Assembly: GCA_036925085.1 (NCBI GenBank)
Contig: JAUPFP010000005.1
Coordinates: forward strand, 7,518,498 to 7,582,497
DNA from: Brachycybe producta
Lineage: Eukaryota > Arthropoda > Diplopoda > Playtdesmida > Andrognathidae
Length of the DNA: 64,000 bases
Direction of reading: 5' to 3'
Below, one piece after another: positions 34,222-45,019 of the stretch. Under the pieces are notes generated by a model. The model was not told the origin of the DNA. It made no database searches and saw only the letters and a program-made list of their open reading frames with translations. Position 1 is the first letter of the stretch. Every line of letters starts with the position of its first letter. A program made the position numbers and the translations under genes.

Positions 34222-34378
34222 CTCCCGACATAAATGTCGATATACAGTATAACCTCCTACGCAAGTTCTATACCGCCCCCATTTATTTTTAATTGTCTTG
34301 TGATGTGAGATCTGATATGCATTAGGCGTGAAGCCTGTCTAGGAGGACATGGCTGTATATCGACACTTCTATCGGGGA
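34222..34378. mobile_element. MITE with 40-bp inverted ends
   Basis: The left CCCGACATAAATGTCGATAT and the right complement ATATCGACACTTCTATCGGG extend inwards through TACAG and TCCTCCTA. The target duplication is not resolved. Confidence 0.6.
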
Positions 34379-35558
34379 TAAGTATAATAAATCTCATTGT
34401 GTGACGAATAATGCCAAAAACGTTAATACAGATACATAAATATTTATAAATGTGCAATTTATTTTTAGAAATTGCGCGTTTTTTCTGCAAATAGAAAATA
34501 AACTCCGAAAAAAAAAACAATATATGTATGACAAATTGTTCGTTTTATGCAAATCAATATATATTATATAGCAAAAGCACAATTAATTATGTGTTTGAAA
34601 CAATTAATATCTACAATTACCAGAAGCAATAAAGGAAAATGCAAAACCAAAACAATTTATTTTAAGAAAACCCTTTGTGGAGTTTTTTTTTTTTTTTGCA
34701 GAGTTCTTTTTCTGACCGAAAAAAGTGTTTTTCAGGAAATAAAAACCAGAATAAGTTAGGTATATATCAACAACAGCAAAGTTTCCACAATGAATAATTA
34801 TTTCACATTTATACTTTGTATTCCCCTATTTTTTATCCGATTTATATTCAAATTGTACCACATACTGTAGAGCTGGGATAGTATAAAAATACAACAAAAT
34901 CTTCAGAATGGGCAAATTAAGTTATTTAGAAATAATTATTTAAATGTTTAAAATGCATTAGAATATTTATTTATTTAGAAATAATGCATTTTAAACACTG
35001 AAATATTTTTTTACATATAATTTATTCAATTTGCAGTTAAAAAAAACTTTTCTCAGAAAAAGAGGTTTTATTTCACAATTCTCGAAACACTTTACACTTT
35101 AGAAATTATGACTACATTTGAATAATCTTTTGAGTGAATCTTTAAATTCACTGATGCTTACCACATCATGTAAAACATGTAAAACAGGGTTAAATTACTA
35201 TAATTACGTAAAAATTTAAAATGTCAAGAAAAAAACAACAATAGGTCCTAATTTTAAGAATTTTAGTCACAAAACGTCGACTGGGTTAATTTCGTGTTTT
35301 ATTTTTTTTTGCATTTAATATGCATATTGACTTTTTTTGGTCTCATCCTGTAGATATATAGGTTAAAATATAAAATGTTTATAATATTAGAAATTGCATT
35401 AAGAGTGAGTCTACATTGTACCTCTCAGCCACAATTTTAAATGAAGAGCCAGATCAATTAATATGTCAATTTAACTCCATTTATCATCATATCCAGCAGA
35501 TCATTTGATTTTTTCTATAAAGGATGTCCTGAAATCTCCCTCCTTTGATCAATATCAC

Positions 35559-35585
35559 CCTCTCTCTCTCTCTCTCTCTCTCTCT
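35559..35585. repeat. Microsatellite (CT)n
   Basis: About thirteen CT units. Confidence 0.9.
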
Positions 35586-36559
35586 ATTCACCTCCTTCTT
35601 CTCATGTTACTATACAAAAATCATCCAACATTATTAATTCCCTTCTCTTGTCTTCAATTTCCTTTATATTCCAGTTTCAATCGTTAATAAACAAGTTCCC
35701 TCCAGAAAGAAAAAAAAAAATTCAATATTTTTTGTTTCCTTCACTTTGACAATTTTAAAGTGCAGAAAAAAGCTTCATCATCATTTTTAGAGAGCAAATT
35801 GAAATAAAATTATCTTTATAAAAGATAAAAAAAAAGAATTGTCATCAATAATAATAATAATAGTAATACTACTGCTAATAATAATAATAATGTTTCATAC
35901 ATGTATATACGAGCGTGTGTGTGTTGCAGCTAAAGCGAAAAATCATTCATTTTGTATAATGACAAGAAAATGTGCAAAATCAAAAATTCGGATGTAAATT
36001 TACGTCTGCCTAATGTACATAGTAATTTAATAAGTAGCAAAATAGGCAAACGACAAAAGAATAAATGAATTAAACTCTTGATTATTGTGTATTTCAAAAG
36101 CAACATTAAAAAACATGAAAGCGTTTTAGAAAGTAAAAACAGTAAAAAGGAGTATTTTCACATTGATATCTTCAAAATTAAAATAAATTACAAATTTTTC
36201 AGTTAGGAATTTAGTTAGGATAAAAATCGATAAAAAAAAACTGCTTAATATTTGGGCATTTTCAAAATAAAATTAAAAAATGTATCTTAACAGATATCAA
36301 CAGTTAATCTTCTAGTTTTTTTTAAAAAAAAAAGCTTTAAAGTTTCTATTAATGTTGCTTATGAAACAGAAAATATTCAGTAAGTTCTAGAGAAGTTTTT
36401 TTTAAGTTTAAAGATGGCTGAATAGATATTTATTTTGTCTCCCCTGGATGGCTGCGCCTCTGCTAGATCTCAATCTCATCATCCCGCGGTTTTGAGAACA
36501 TTTATGTTTTTCAAGCGAACGTTTTTCAGAAAAAAACATTACGAAAAAAAAAACTAAAC

Positions 36560-36830
36560 GTGTTTTATAAACTAGAATAGTTGGTGATAATGCTAAAAGT
36601 TCTTTTATAATGATATCTTTAAAAATAAAATTTTTATAACAGTTTGAAAAAGGCGAAAATAGTTTTTCATGAAATGTTTATGAAAAAAATCCAAAAAAAA
36701 AAAACCGGGTCATTTTCAAACTGCTGTAAAATGTTTATTTTTAAAGATATTATCATAAAAAAACTTAGCATAATTTTCTACCATTCCAGTTATGAAAAAC
36801 AATTTGAATTTTTTCTTAATATTGTTTCTA
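36560..36830. repeat. Foldback family copy 2
   Basis: AAACTAGAATAG, ATGATATCTTTAAAAATAAA, then the inverse ATGTTTATTTTTAAAGATAT and CATTCCAGTTATG. Confidence 0.5.
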
Positions 36831-37438
36831 AAAAAAATTACGTCCATATTTTACAAAAAAAAAACAGAAAGAAGCTCAGCATTTAGCCACTTGCAGTGAG
36901 TGACACACCATCCAGTGGAAACAACAACAAAATAAATACCTATTCAGCTACCTTAAGAAGGCATTATTCGCTTGATTACATATTGACTAGTCAATCTACA
37001 GAATGACTGATTTTTTTTTTTTAATTTTGCCTTATACATATATACAAGTAGAATGTACAATATATAAGACCTGTAAATTTAGACTGCAGTCTATGGAAAA
37101 TGACAACAACGACGACACACAAAAAAAAAAACTCAAGACTAACATCCTGATGAACCTCTTTCATCTCTTTTAATTCGAAAGTTAATGAAAGTTAAACAAT
37201 CTATTGCTATAAAAATGAACAATCAACAACCAGAATCAGAACTCCAAAGTGGGGTGGGGAGTAAGGGAGTCGTCACCAGCATTATTGATTTTAATTTATA
37301 AGGCTAAAAAAAACCAACTTTGCCCTTTACTTTTATTGTGAAAAAGAGAGAGAAAAAGAGAAGAAGAAAAAACAACATAATATTTTTTGTGTTGTATTCC
37401 GGTTTATTTTCTCTTCTTCATTTGCTTTATGAATGATT

Positions 37439-37457
37439 ATCATCATCATCATCATCA
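37439..37457. repeat. Microsatellite (ATC)n
   Basis: Six ATC units. Confidence 0.85.
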
Positions 37458-37721
37458 TTATAAATCGTATATTAATAATAATTTCATAAACATCTGGAAG
37501 TACATACAGGCAAATGACTTCAATATAGATTTTTATTGTACTCTATATCGATTATGTGTGTTCACACACACACGTAAATTTTTAACCTACCTAATGTTTT
37601 AAATTTGCAAACAGAAACGCAAAGTTTTTTCTTGTCCTGATAGGTTAATAATATTAATAACCAAAAAGCCTCATTACTTGCCTCCAGCTCAAAGACCCTG
37701 CCTGATTAAAGTGGTTTTAAA

Positions 37722-38008
37722 AAATGTAAACGCCTCTCGAACTCTTTGATTATTTTTCTGTCTTTCAGGAGTAAAAATTTAGAGAAACTCGAAAGTGCTT
37801 TTTTTAGAAACTAGAAGGAAAGAAATCTTTCAAAATAAACTTTTTATATTTTCAGACTGACATAAAAAGTTTATTTTAAAAGATATCAATATGAAAATAC
37901 CCTTCTAGTTTCGAAAACACTTTCTAGTTTCTCTCTACATTTTGCTCCTGAAAAACAGAATAATCAAGAGTTCGAAAGACATTTACACTTTAAAACCATC
38001 TTAAACGA
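37722..38008. repeat. Foldback family copy 3, both ends present
   Basis: It begins GTAAACGCCTCTCGAACTC and ends GAGTTCGAAAGACATTTAC, with AAACTAGAAGG and its inverse CCTTCTAGTTTC inside. The inverted homology continues through TTTTAAA-type sequence on both outer sides. Confidence 0.75.
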
Positions 38009-38099
38009 ATTTCGTGTTAAAAGAAAAGAAAAATAATTATGTTATTTTAACACTGTAGGCCCTATTAGTGACATTATGGAGTAAAACACAAAAGAAATT

Positions 38100-38345
38100 C
38101 AAAGTGTGTTAGAAACTAGAACGGTAGTTCAATCACTGAATAGTATTTTCATGGTGATATATTTTAAAATAAACTTGTTAATGAGAAAAATGTAAAAAAA
38201 AAGCCGTCTTAAAGTTGGATCATTTTGAAATTTACATAAAAAGTTTATTTTAAAAGATATTAACAATCTTGACAATTATCCTTAAGTGGTGATTCCGCTA
38301 CCCTTCTAGTTTTTTTATTTTACATCTGAATGACAGAACAACCAG
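38100..38345. repeat. Foldback family copy 4
   Basis: AGAAACTAGAACGGTAGTTC through TTTATTTTAAAAGATATTAA to CTACCCTTCTAGTTTTT. It lies directly after copy 3. Confidence 0.65.
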
Positions 38346-39227
38346 AATTAGAGAGACACAACTTAAGAAAAACAAATTCGTAGTTCGTTCTTTAGAAACT
38401 AGAAAGTCAAAGAACAGAACGTGAATGCAATAAAATATTTTTACGGTTAATTTTCTGTAAAAAAAAATACAAATTTTTAATGTAATTTAATTTCTATTTT
38501 CAACTAAAAAAATATTGGTTTGAAACAATATTTGATTATTTTTAATTTGTTATGAACAGTTTATTTTTTTTAAAAAAATAGTCATGAAGTTATTTTTTCA
38601 GCCTTGATTTGTGTCAACAAATCAACCTTACAAATTATTACTATAAATAGTAAAACAAATATTGGAAGGATTTTAAATAAACATTCAAATGTTTGTTTAG
38701 AAGAGACATTAAAAATAATGAATTTCTTTTAAGTGATAACTTTGAAAATAATAAATGCAATTTAATTGATATCTTTAAAAAAAATAATAATAAATGTAAT
38801 TAAAAATATCTTTAAAAATAAACATTTTATGAAAGTTGAGAAATTTATTTTTTCACTTCAAAATTTATGAAAATTTATCTAAACTTCCCATCAAAATGTT
38901 TATAAATGTAAAAATCTTCAAAATGTAGTTTTAAACTGACTTAATGATTTTTTTTTCTTTAATTATGGTGTAATTTTAAAGTTTATCTGTTTTTGAATGT
39001 TCCTCCTGTTGCCCTGATAAAGACATCACTCAAAAATGAGTCGAAACGTTGCCTTCATCAATAACTATTAAATTATTTTAAAGTATTGAAGCATTGTTAA
39101 TTTGATATTTTGTTGTCTTTTATTACAATATATAACTTTGACCTTTTTTTAAAAAAAAAAAAAGAATAATTAATTATGGTTATAAATAAATATTTATTTT
39201 TCATTAGCTTCACATTAAGTTTTTAAC

Positions 39228-39910
39228 AAACTTTTTTAGAAACTAGAATGACAACTCAATGCCTTAAGTTTATTTTCATGTTGATATCTTTCAACCTAAA
39301 CTTTTTTTAAAAACAGAAATTTAAAAAATATCGTCTGACCAAGTAACAAACCAATTAGAAATTGATGAGGTTCATAAAAAGCCTGAGCAAAAGAAATTCT
39401 AATGCTGGGCACAATTGCCTGTGATAAACTGTAGTTTAATTTTGCTACTATTATCCCCTCCCCTTTTTATATTTGAAAGAGAAAATGATTTTTCATTTTC
39501 TATGGTGTGCGCATGCGCGTCGTTTTTTTCCTTTTTTTACTCCTTTCATTTCAATTTCCGTCACCCCATCCCACTTTTCTCTCTCCCCCCTTCTACACTT
39601 TCCAACCTTTTCCCCTCTCCGATTTAATATTATGGGGTTCTTGGATGGGGAGTGTGCAACATATAGTTGACCTTGAGGAAAAAAGCAGTTCATTTATTCA
39701 TTTAAATTTATATAAATTGTACAGCGTTAATCACACACACCCAGACCTGGCTTAATATATATATAATAATATCAACATGATGAAAAAAATACCCTTAAGG
39801 AATTAAGCTACTCTTCTAGTTACTAAAACAAGTCAAATTTCATTTTATTTTTCACTTGAAAAGACAGAAAATAATCAAGAGTTTGAGAGGCGTTTATACT
39901 TTAAAACCAC
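39228..39910. repeat. Foldback family copy 5, interrupted by Helitron-like copy 4
   Basis: Left part 39228-39333 (TTTAGAAACTAGAATG to ATATCGTCTG) and right part 39766-39910 (ATATCAACATG to GAGTTTGAGAGGCGTTTATAC) belong to one foldback. The middle is replaced by the Helitron-like element. Confidence 0.65.
39334..39765 (-). mobile_element. Helitron-like element, copy 4, lacking the hairpin end
   Basis: It has the same body as copies 5 and 6, including the pyrimidine-rich block, the CAAATATAAAAAGGGGAGGGG-type segment and half of the internal palindrome. The 3' hairpin and CTAG are gone. It interrupts a foldback element. Confidence 0.55.
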
Positions 39911-40749
39911 CTTAAGCCGATAGAAAAATCAGTGGGTGGCTCCGAATCGACAACTGATTGATTTCTGAAGACGACAACAAATACAAAAACAACCCATCCT
40001 CCTCCTCATTATAATAATAATCAGGATCATTATTATCCTCATCTGTTTGTCCATCTTCTATATAAAGTCTATTAATAAAATGACTAAAAATGACATAAAA
40101 TAAACTTTAGAGGAGGAGGAGGCTTGCGTCATTTCCAAAAAAAATGTCTTAATAAAATCAGTTCTATGTTCATTATTAATCAATTTTAGTTTACATGCAT
40201 TTCAAATTTGCTTATATAAACATATCTATAGATATTATTAGAAGATCAACAACGTTCAAAAGTGGAATTCAACAGTTTTCATTAATGTTCTTCATCGGTA
40301 AAACCCAGTCTCACTTTTAAAGGGGGGGGGGGGAAGAATCATGTGATACTATTGCCCCCCCCCCCTTCTTATCATGTGGGCTGGTGATTGAAGGGGCTTT
40401 CTAGTTAAAAGCAAAATCATTTGTGTACACGTGTGATAACTTTCCATGAACACATTTAAAATAACGTCATTAAATGGCTCGCCACCATACAGTATACCAT
40501 ATAGGCATTGGTGGTCATGTTTATAATATATAAAGTACAGTATTTCTCAGAAGGTGGGTTGAAAGTGTAAACTGGGCCTCTCAAACTCTTGATTAATTCT
40601 CTGTATTTCAGGTTCAAAATGAAAAAAAACTAGAAGGGTAGCTCAATCAATTAAAAAAGTATTTTCATGTTGATATCTTTCAAAATAAGCTTTTTATGCC
40701 AGTTTGAAAAATGTCCCAACTTTTTAAGCAGACGATATTTTTTTAATAA

Positions 40750-41270
40750 AATATATATAAGCCAGGTCTGTGTGTGTGTGTTTGGGTGTGTGTGATTAAC
40801 ACTGTACAATTTATATAAATTTAAATGAAAATAAATGAACCGCTTTTTTTCTCAAGGTCAACTATATGTTGCACACTCCCCATCCAAGAACCCCATGATA
40901 GGAAGAAAGAGAGAGAGAGAAACGTGGAGGAAGAAAAAAGGGGGAGGGGTGACTGAAATTGAAATGAAAGGAGTAAAAAAGGAACAAACGACGCACATGC
41001 GCACACCAGAGAAAATGAAAAATCATTTTCTCCTTCAAATATAAAAAGGGGAGGGGATAATAGTAGCAAAATTCAACTACAGTTTATCACAGGCAATTGT
41101 GCCCAGCATTAGAATTTCTTTTGCTCAGCCCTTTTATGAACGTCATCAATTTCTAATTGGTTTGTTACTTGGTCTGACGTCATAAAAGGGCGGAGGAAAA
41201 GAAATTCTAATGCTGGGCACAACTGCCTGTGAATTTTGCTCCCGTCATTTATGACGGGTTACCCCACTAG
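40750..41270 (+). mobile_element. Helitron-like element, copy 5
   Basis: A full-length copy ending in the hairpin CCCGTCATTTATGACGGG, TTACCCCA and CTAG at 41267-41270, then T. It carries the 144-bp palindrome at 41088-41231. It sits inside a foldback element whose arms are found on both sides. Confidence 0.62.
41088..41231. repeat. 144-bp palindrome inside Helitron-like copy 5
   Basis: Inverted ends CACAGGCAATTGTGCCCAGC and their complement, with CTGACGTCATAAAAGGGCGG in the middle. The same 144-bp unit is at 53757-53900 in copy 6. Confidence 0.7.
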
Positions 41271-41589
41271 TATTAAAATACCCTTCTAGTTTCTAAAACA
41301 CTTTTCTAGTGTTTCTTAATTTTGCTTCTGAAAAAGCAGCGTAAATGACGAGTTCGAAAAGCAGTGCTATTCATAAACCATTTTTTTTAAATAGAACAAA
41401 ACATATTTGGAAATTTGTTATTCTAAACGAAACCTGCTATTAAATGTCTCTCTGTTTTATATTTATATTGATTTATTATTATTAAATCCAGATGTCTGAA
41501 ATATTAAATTTCAAATGCAAATTACATTTTTCATTTTCTTTCAGAGCTCAACATTATTTGTCACCAGTGGTGTTTATTTGTATTTTTAT

Positions 41590-42115
41590 TTATATGGTGT
41601 GTGTTTCTTTTAGTTTTGTCTGAATCTCCCTATGATTTCCCCTATATGATTGTGTGTATGTCTGTCTGTCTGGTCTTTCTATGTGTTTATGTGGTCCGTT
41701 CCGTGTGTTTTTTTTTCTCCCATTTTATACGTGTGTGTGTGTGTGTGTGTGTGTGTGCCCGTTCTGTGTATATTTTATATGTTTTGTTCGTGCTTCTGAC
41801 CTGGTCTGTTCTGTGTGTTTCCGTTTTGTATGCTTAAATTTAAATTATGCTGTTTTTGCGCGTGTTTCATAGTTGGAAATGGTGCGTGCATTTGTTTTTT
41901 CTTTCAATTCTTTATCCGTAATATCTGTTGAGTATGCGTCTACTTGTGTTTCTCTATATCATGAGTGTGTGTGCGCGTGTGCGCGCGTACATATGTGTTT
42001 CTCTCTTACTTCTAACGGATGCATCCATTTGTATATTTCTGACCTATGCATTATGTGTGCGTACTTCACACTATATTTCTTACTTGCTGTATATAATTGT
42101 GTGTATGTGTAAAAT
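41590..42115. repeat. GT- and pyrimidine-rich low-complexity tract
   Basis: Half a kilobase dominated by TGTGTG, TCTGTC and TTT runs, with a pure (GT)n at 41731-41757. Several overlapping open frames in different phases (Cys/Val/Phe rich) reflect the composition and are not supported as genes. Confidence 0.7.
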
Positions 42116-42507
42116 GTGTCCTTTGCTTTTTAAATTGCAATTGCAATGATTTTTTACTTATGAGGCTTCACAAAAGAAAAGAGAAAACCTAAAGAACAGA
42201 CAAACATATGAGATTAAATCAAAGAGAAAATAATAAAAAGCTAGAATATTTAAAAAAAAAAAAACCGGGAGACGAGGCGGGGGGGGGGGGAGGGAAGAGG
42301 TAGTGATGATTATAAATGTAGTTGGTTGAGACTAGAGAATCCATGGATTCGAATGTGAATTTGTGTTAAAAGGGCCAGATGCAGCAGCTGCAATTGCAAA
42401 AGGGTAAAAAGTGAACAAGGGATGAAAAGGAAGGGTAGAGGATGAAGAGGGGGGGAGAGGGGAAGGGGAGAACAATAAGAGTGAGATTGTGTGGTAGAAA
42501 AGGAGAG

Positions 42508-42510
<3 letters not shown>

Positions 42511-42538
<28 letters not shown>
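42511..42538. repeat. Microsatellite (GA)n
   Basis: Fourteen GA units within a longer purine-rich tract (about 42285-42580), early in Go alpha intron 1. Confidence 0.9.
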
Positions 42539-42542
<4 letters not shown>

Positions 42543-43010
42543 GAGACAAGAAGGAGGGGGGAAAAATGGGGGAGGATGCTGGCAGCCATCATCATTTCAT
42601 GTGTTCATTTATATAATGTATACAATATCAACAATTTTTACAGAACTACAGATTCCCCCCTTTCCCTCCCCCTCCTCCAAAAAAATCACCTAAAAATTTT
42701 TAAAAAATAAAAATAAAGGAAACAAAATATACAAAATCAAAAAATAATATATAATATATAATGCAAACAATAAATTCACAAAAGGCAAGAGTAAGAATTG
42801 GTTGAAATAAATACTAGAAATGGCGACTAAAAGCGTCAGAAGTCGGCCATGTTTTTTTTTCCCCCTCCTAAATATATATGTATATATTGATAGTAGTCCC
42901 CCATCTTGTTTTTTTTTTCTTCTTCTTCTCTCCTTCTATTTTTCCCCTCTTATCTTTCTGTATTTCTTTCTCTTTAAGGGCTTTATTTTATATACACCAC
43001 CATAACTCAC

Positions 43011-43128
43011 CTAGTAATAATAATTTTATATCCTTAGCTGCTTGTATTCCATCCTCTTTGAGATTTTTTTCAATTTGTTTACTCCGAGCTAATGCAGCTC
43101 TTTCTTCAGCACTCATAGCACACCCCAT
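43011..43128 (-). CDS. GNAO1-like: G-protein alpha subunit, Go-like, coding exon 1 (start)
   Basis: The reverse complement starts ATG GGG TGT and encodes [20 protein letters not shown], then a Lys/Asp-rich helix ending KLLLLG. Gly2 and Cys3 are the N-myristoylation and palmitoylation sites that anchor Gi/Go alpha subunits to the plasma membrane. The first helix binds the beta-gamma dimer. The exon is 118 bases, the usual length for coding exon 1 of this family, and ends within the first Gly codon of the P-loop with a strong GTGAGT donor. This start is chosen because the lipidation signal MGC must be N-terminal. SAEERAAL and the EKNLKEDG stretch favour Go over Gi. The protein relays signals from G-protein-coupled receptors. 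Confidence 0.96.
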
Positions 43129-44433
43129 TTTTGAAAGGTAGAAAAATTTTTGATAATAAAGTCTCTCTCTCTTTTAACGAATCCAGATTTTTCAAAGCTC
43201 ACAAAATGTACCAACACATACAGTACACACTCACACACAAAACACACACGAGAGAGAGAAAAAAAAAAAGAGACTAGAAGAGCAAAAATTGGAAAAGAGG
43301 AAAGGTTTGGTTTATAAAAGGGGAGAGGGGATAAAAAGGGAAAAATATAAACAGGAATTCCTCACTATTATAGTGATCCTATATTTTTGTCCATACCAAA
43401 AAAAAATTATGATAAAAAAAGCTTCAAAAAATGATGCTAGGGAAATCAAAAAGGATCTAGGGATAAAAACAATTCTTTAAAAAAAATGACACCACCGACC
43501 ACACATACACACAAACACACACTTCAAAGAAGTCCCACACTTTATGTTTGTTTGGTGTTTTTTTTTTTGACAGAAAAAAATATACAAACTTACACCAACG
43601 GTGGTGTATAAAAAACAAAATTGTTTTAAAAAAAATATTATTTAAAAAAAATTAAATAATTTGCACTAGAAATAATCCTTAGTGATGTTATTGGTGGGCC
43701 TCGACGTGAAAGCCGCCGACTTCACCGGTTGCCCCGACCAAAAAAAAAAAAGAGCGCACTTCTAACCCAATATATGTTAATAAGGCCACACACATACAAA
43801 CACACACACACAAGAGCATCAATTTTGAAGAAGGTTTTTGTCCAATAAGAAATGCTGTTACATACAAAACTAGTACTATAATTCTATAGTACAGACATTA
43901 CTATTGGATGATGATGATGATAAGACACATTGGTTGTGACGTCATTCATTTTTGTACTAAACACTATATTTGGCCTATTGAAATTTTCCAAAAAAAAAAA
44001 AAAAGAAATGCATATGCATGCATATATTATAATATAAGAGAGAAAATATGATATAGGTCCACTTTTTTTTCTGATGCTGCTCTTAGCAAAGATGAAATTC
44101 CAACTGCTGCCTATTTTTTTTTTGTTGTCTCTCTTAAATGCTAGACTTCACAATATTTGGTGCTCTTTATGTTCCATTCTTTGTGTGCCTAGCAACGTCA
44201 AAATGTTTTTAAGCATAAAACAGCTCAATGTGAGCTTTTATGAAGGGTGTTTCTATAACTGAAACCAATAGACACCATTTTTAAATCCCAACTATATACA
44301 CCCTAACCCACCCCCTACACCCCCCCTTTACACAAGATTCCCTTTAACATGAAACATCTACAATGGATCCATATATAGTACGCATGCGTGACCCACGATT
44401 AAAAACATCCTAACAAGGATTGCGAGGGAGGAT

Positions 44434-44438
<5 letters not shown>

Positions 44439-44473
<35 letters not shown>
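44439..44473. repeat. Microsatellite (GA)n
   Basis: About seventeen GA units in the divergent intergenic region. Confidence 0.92.
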
Positions 44474-44476
<3 letters not shown>

Positions 44477-44975
44477 GTGGGGGAGTTGAGAATGTTCTCA
44501 ATTTCTGTAAAATGGATCGATAAGTGTTCCACATGCAATGTAGTCACAAAGGCTGCAAAATGTTTTAGATGGGCTCCTAGAAAGAAAGAAGAAATAATAA
44601 TAATAATAACACAGTCTAGTTGTATGCAACAGAAGGTTGTAAAAGGGTAACTTGGTTCTATAGGGCGTTGGCCCTTAATTGCAACCTGAAAACACACTCA
44701 CACATACACTATCACACAATCTAGTATCTAGGGAATAATAATTTATAGAAATAAGTTGAGAGAGAGACAGAGACAACATTAAAAGTCCTCATAACATATA
44801 TATTTTTTTTCAAATGTTGCAGAAAAAAATGACTACAGACGCAATCATTTTTGTTCATTTTAATTATATATTATGACTAATTATTTTTTAAAAAAAATTA
44901 TTTATAAAAAGAAAGTGAAAACATTACTTTTATATTTGCTTTTAGTATTGTTTATTTTTTTATTTATTTATTTAT

Positions 44976-45019
44976 TGTTGTTGTTGTTGTTGCTGCTGCT
45001 GCTACTCCTGCTGTTGTTG
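44976..45019. repeat. Microsatellite (GTT/GCT)n
   Basis: GTT units grading into GCT units. It gives a poly-Leu open frame that is not a gene. Confidence 0.88.

Larger units (their letters stand above)
40560..41370. repeat. Foldback family copy 6, interrupted by Helitron-like copy 5
   Basis: The left arm 40560-40749 has all landmarks up to AGCAGACGATATTTTTTT. The right arm resumes at 41271 with AAAATACCCTTCTAGTTTCT and runs to the GAGTTCGAAAAGC terminus. Confidence 0.68.
30827..43010 (-). other. Go alpha intron 1 (12.2 kb)
   Basis: This is the intron between exon 1 (donor GTGAGT at 43010) and the P-loop exon. It holds several copies of the foldback family, two Helitron-like elements nested in two of those copies, a degenerate minisatellite, a 260-bp palindrome and many simple repeats. 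No further host exon was recognised. Confidence 0.85.

Noticed and set aside
39000-39070. Possible 3' tail of a Penelope-like or LINE element (CCTGATAAAGACATC with AGTCGAAACGTTG)
   Set aside because: The motif is suggestive, but no coding remnant or termini were found nearby, so I did not call it.
42310-42595. Ser/Leu/Pro-rich minus-strand frames
   Set aside because: They arise from a purine-rich low-complexity tract with a GA microsatellite inside Go alpha intron 1.
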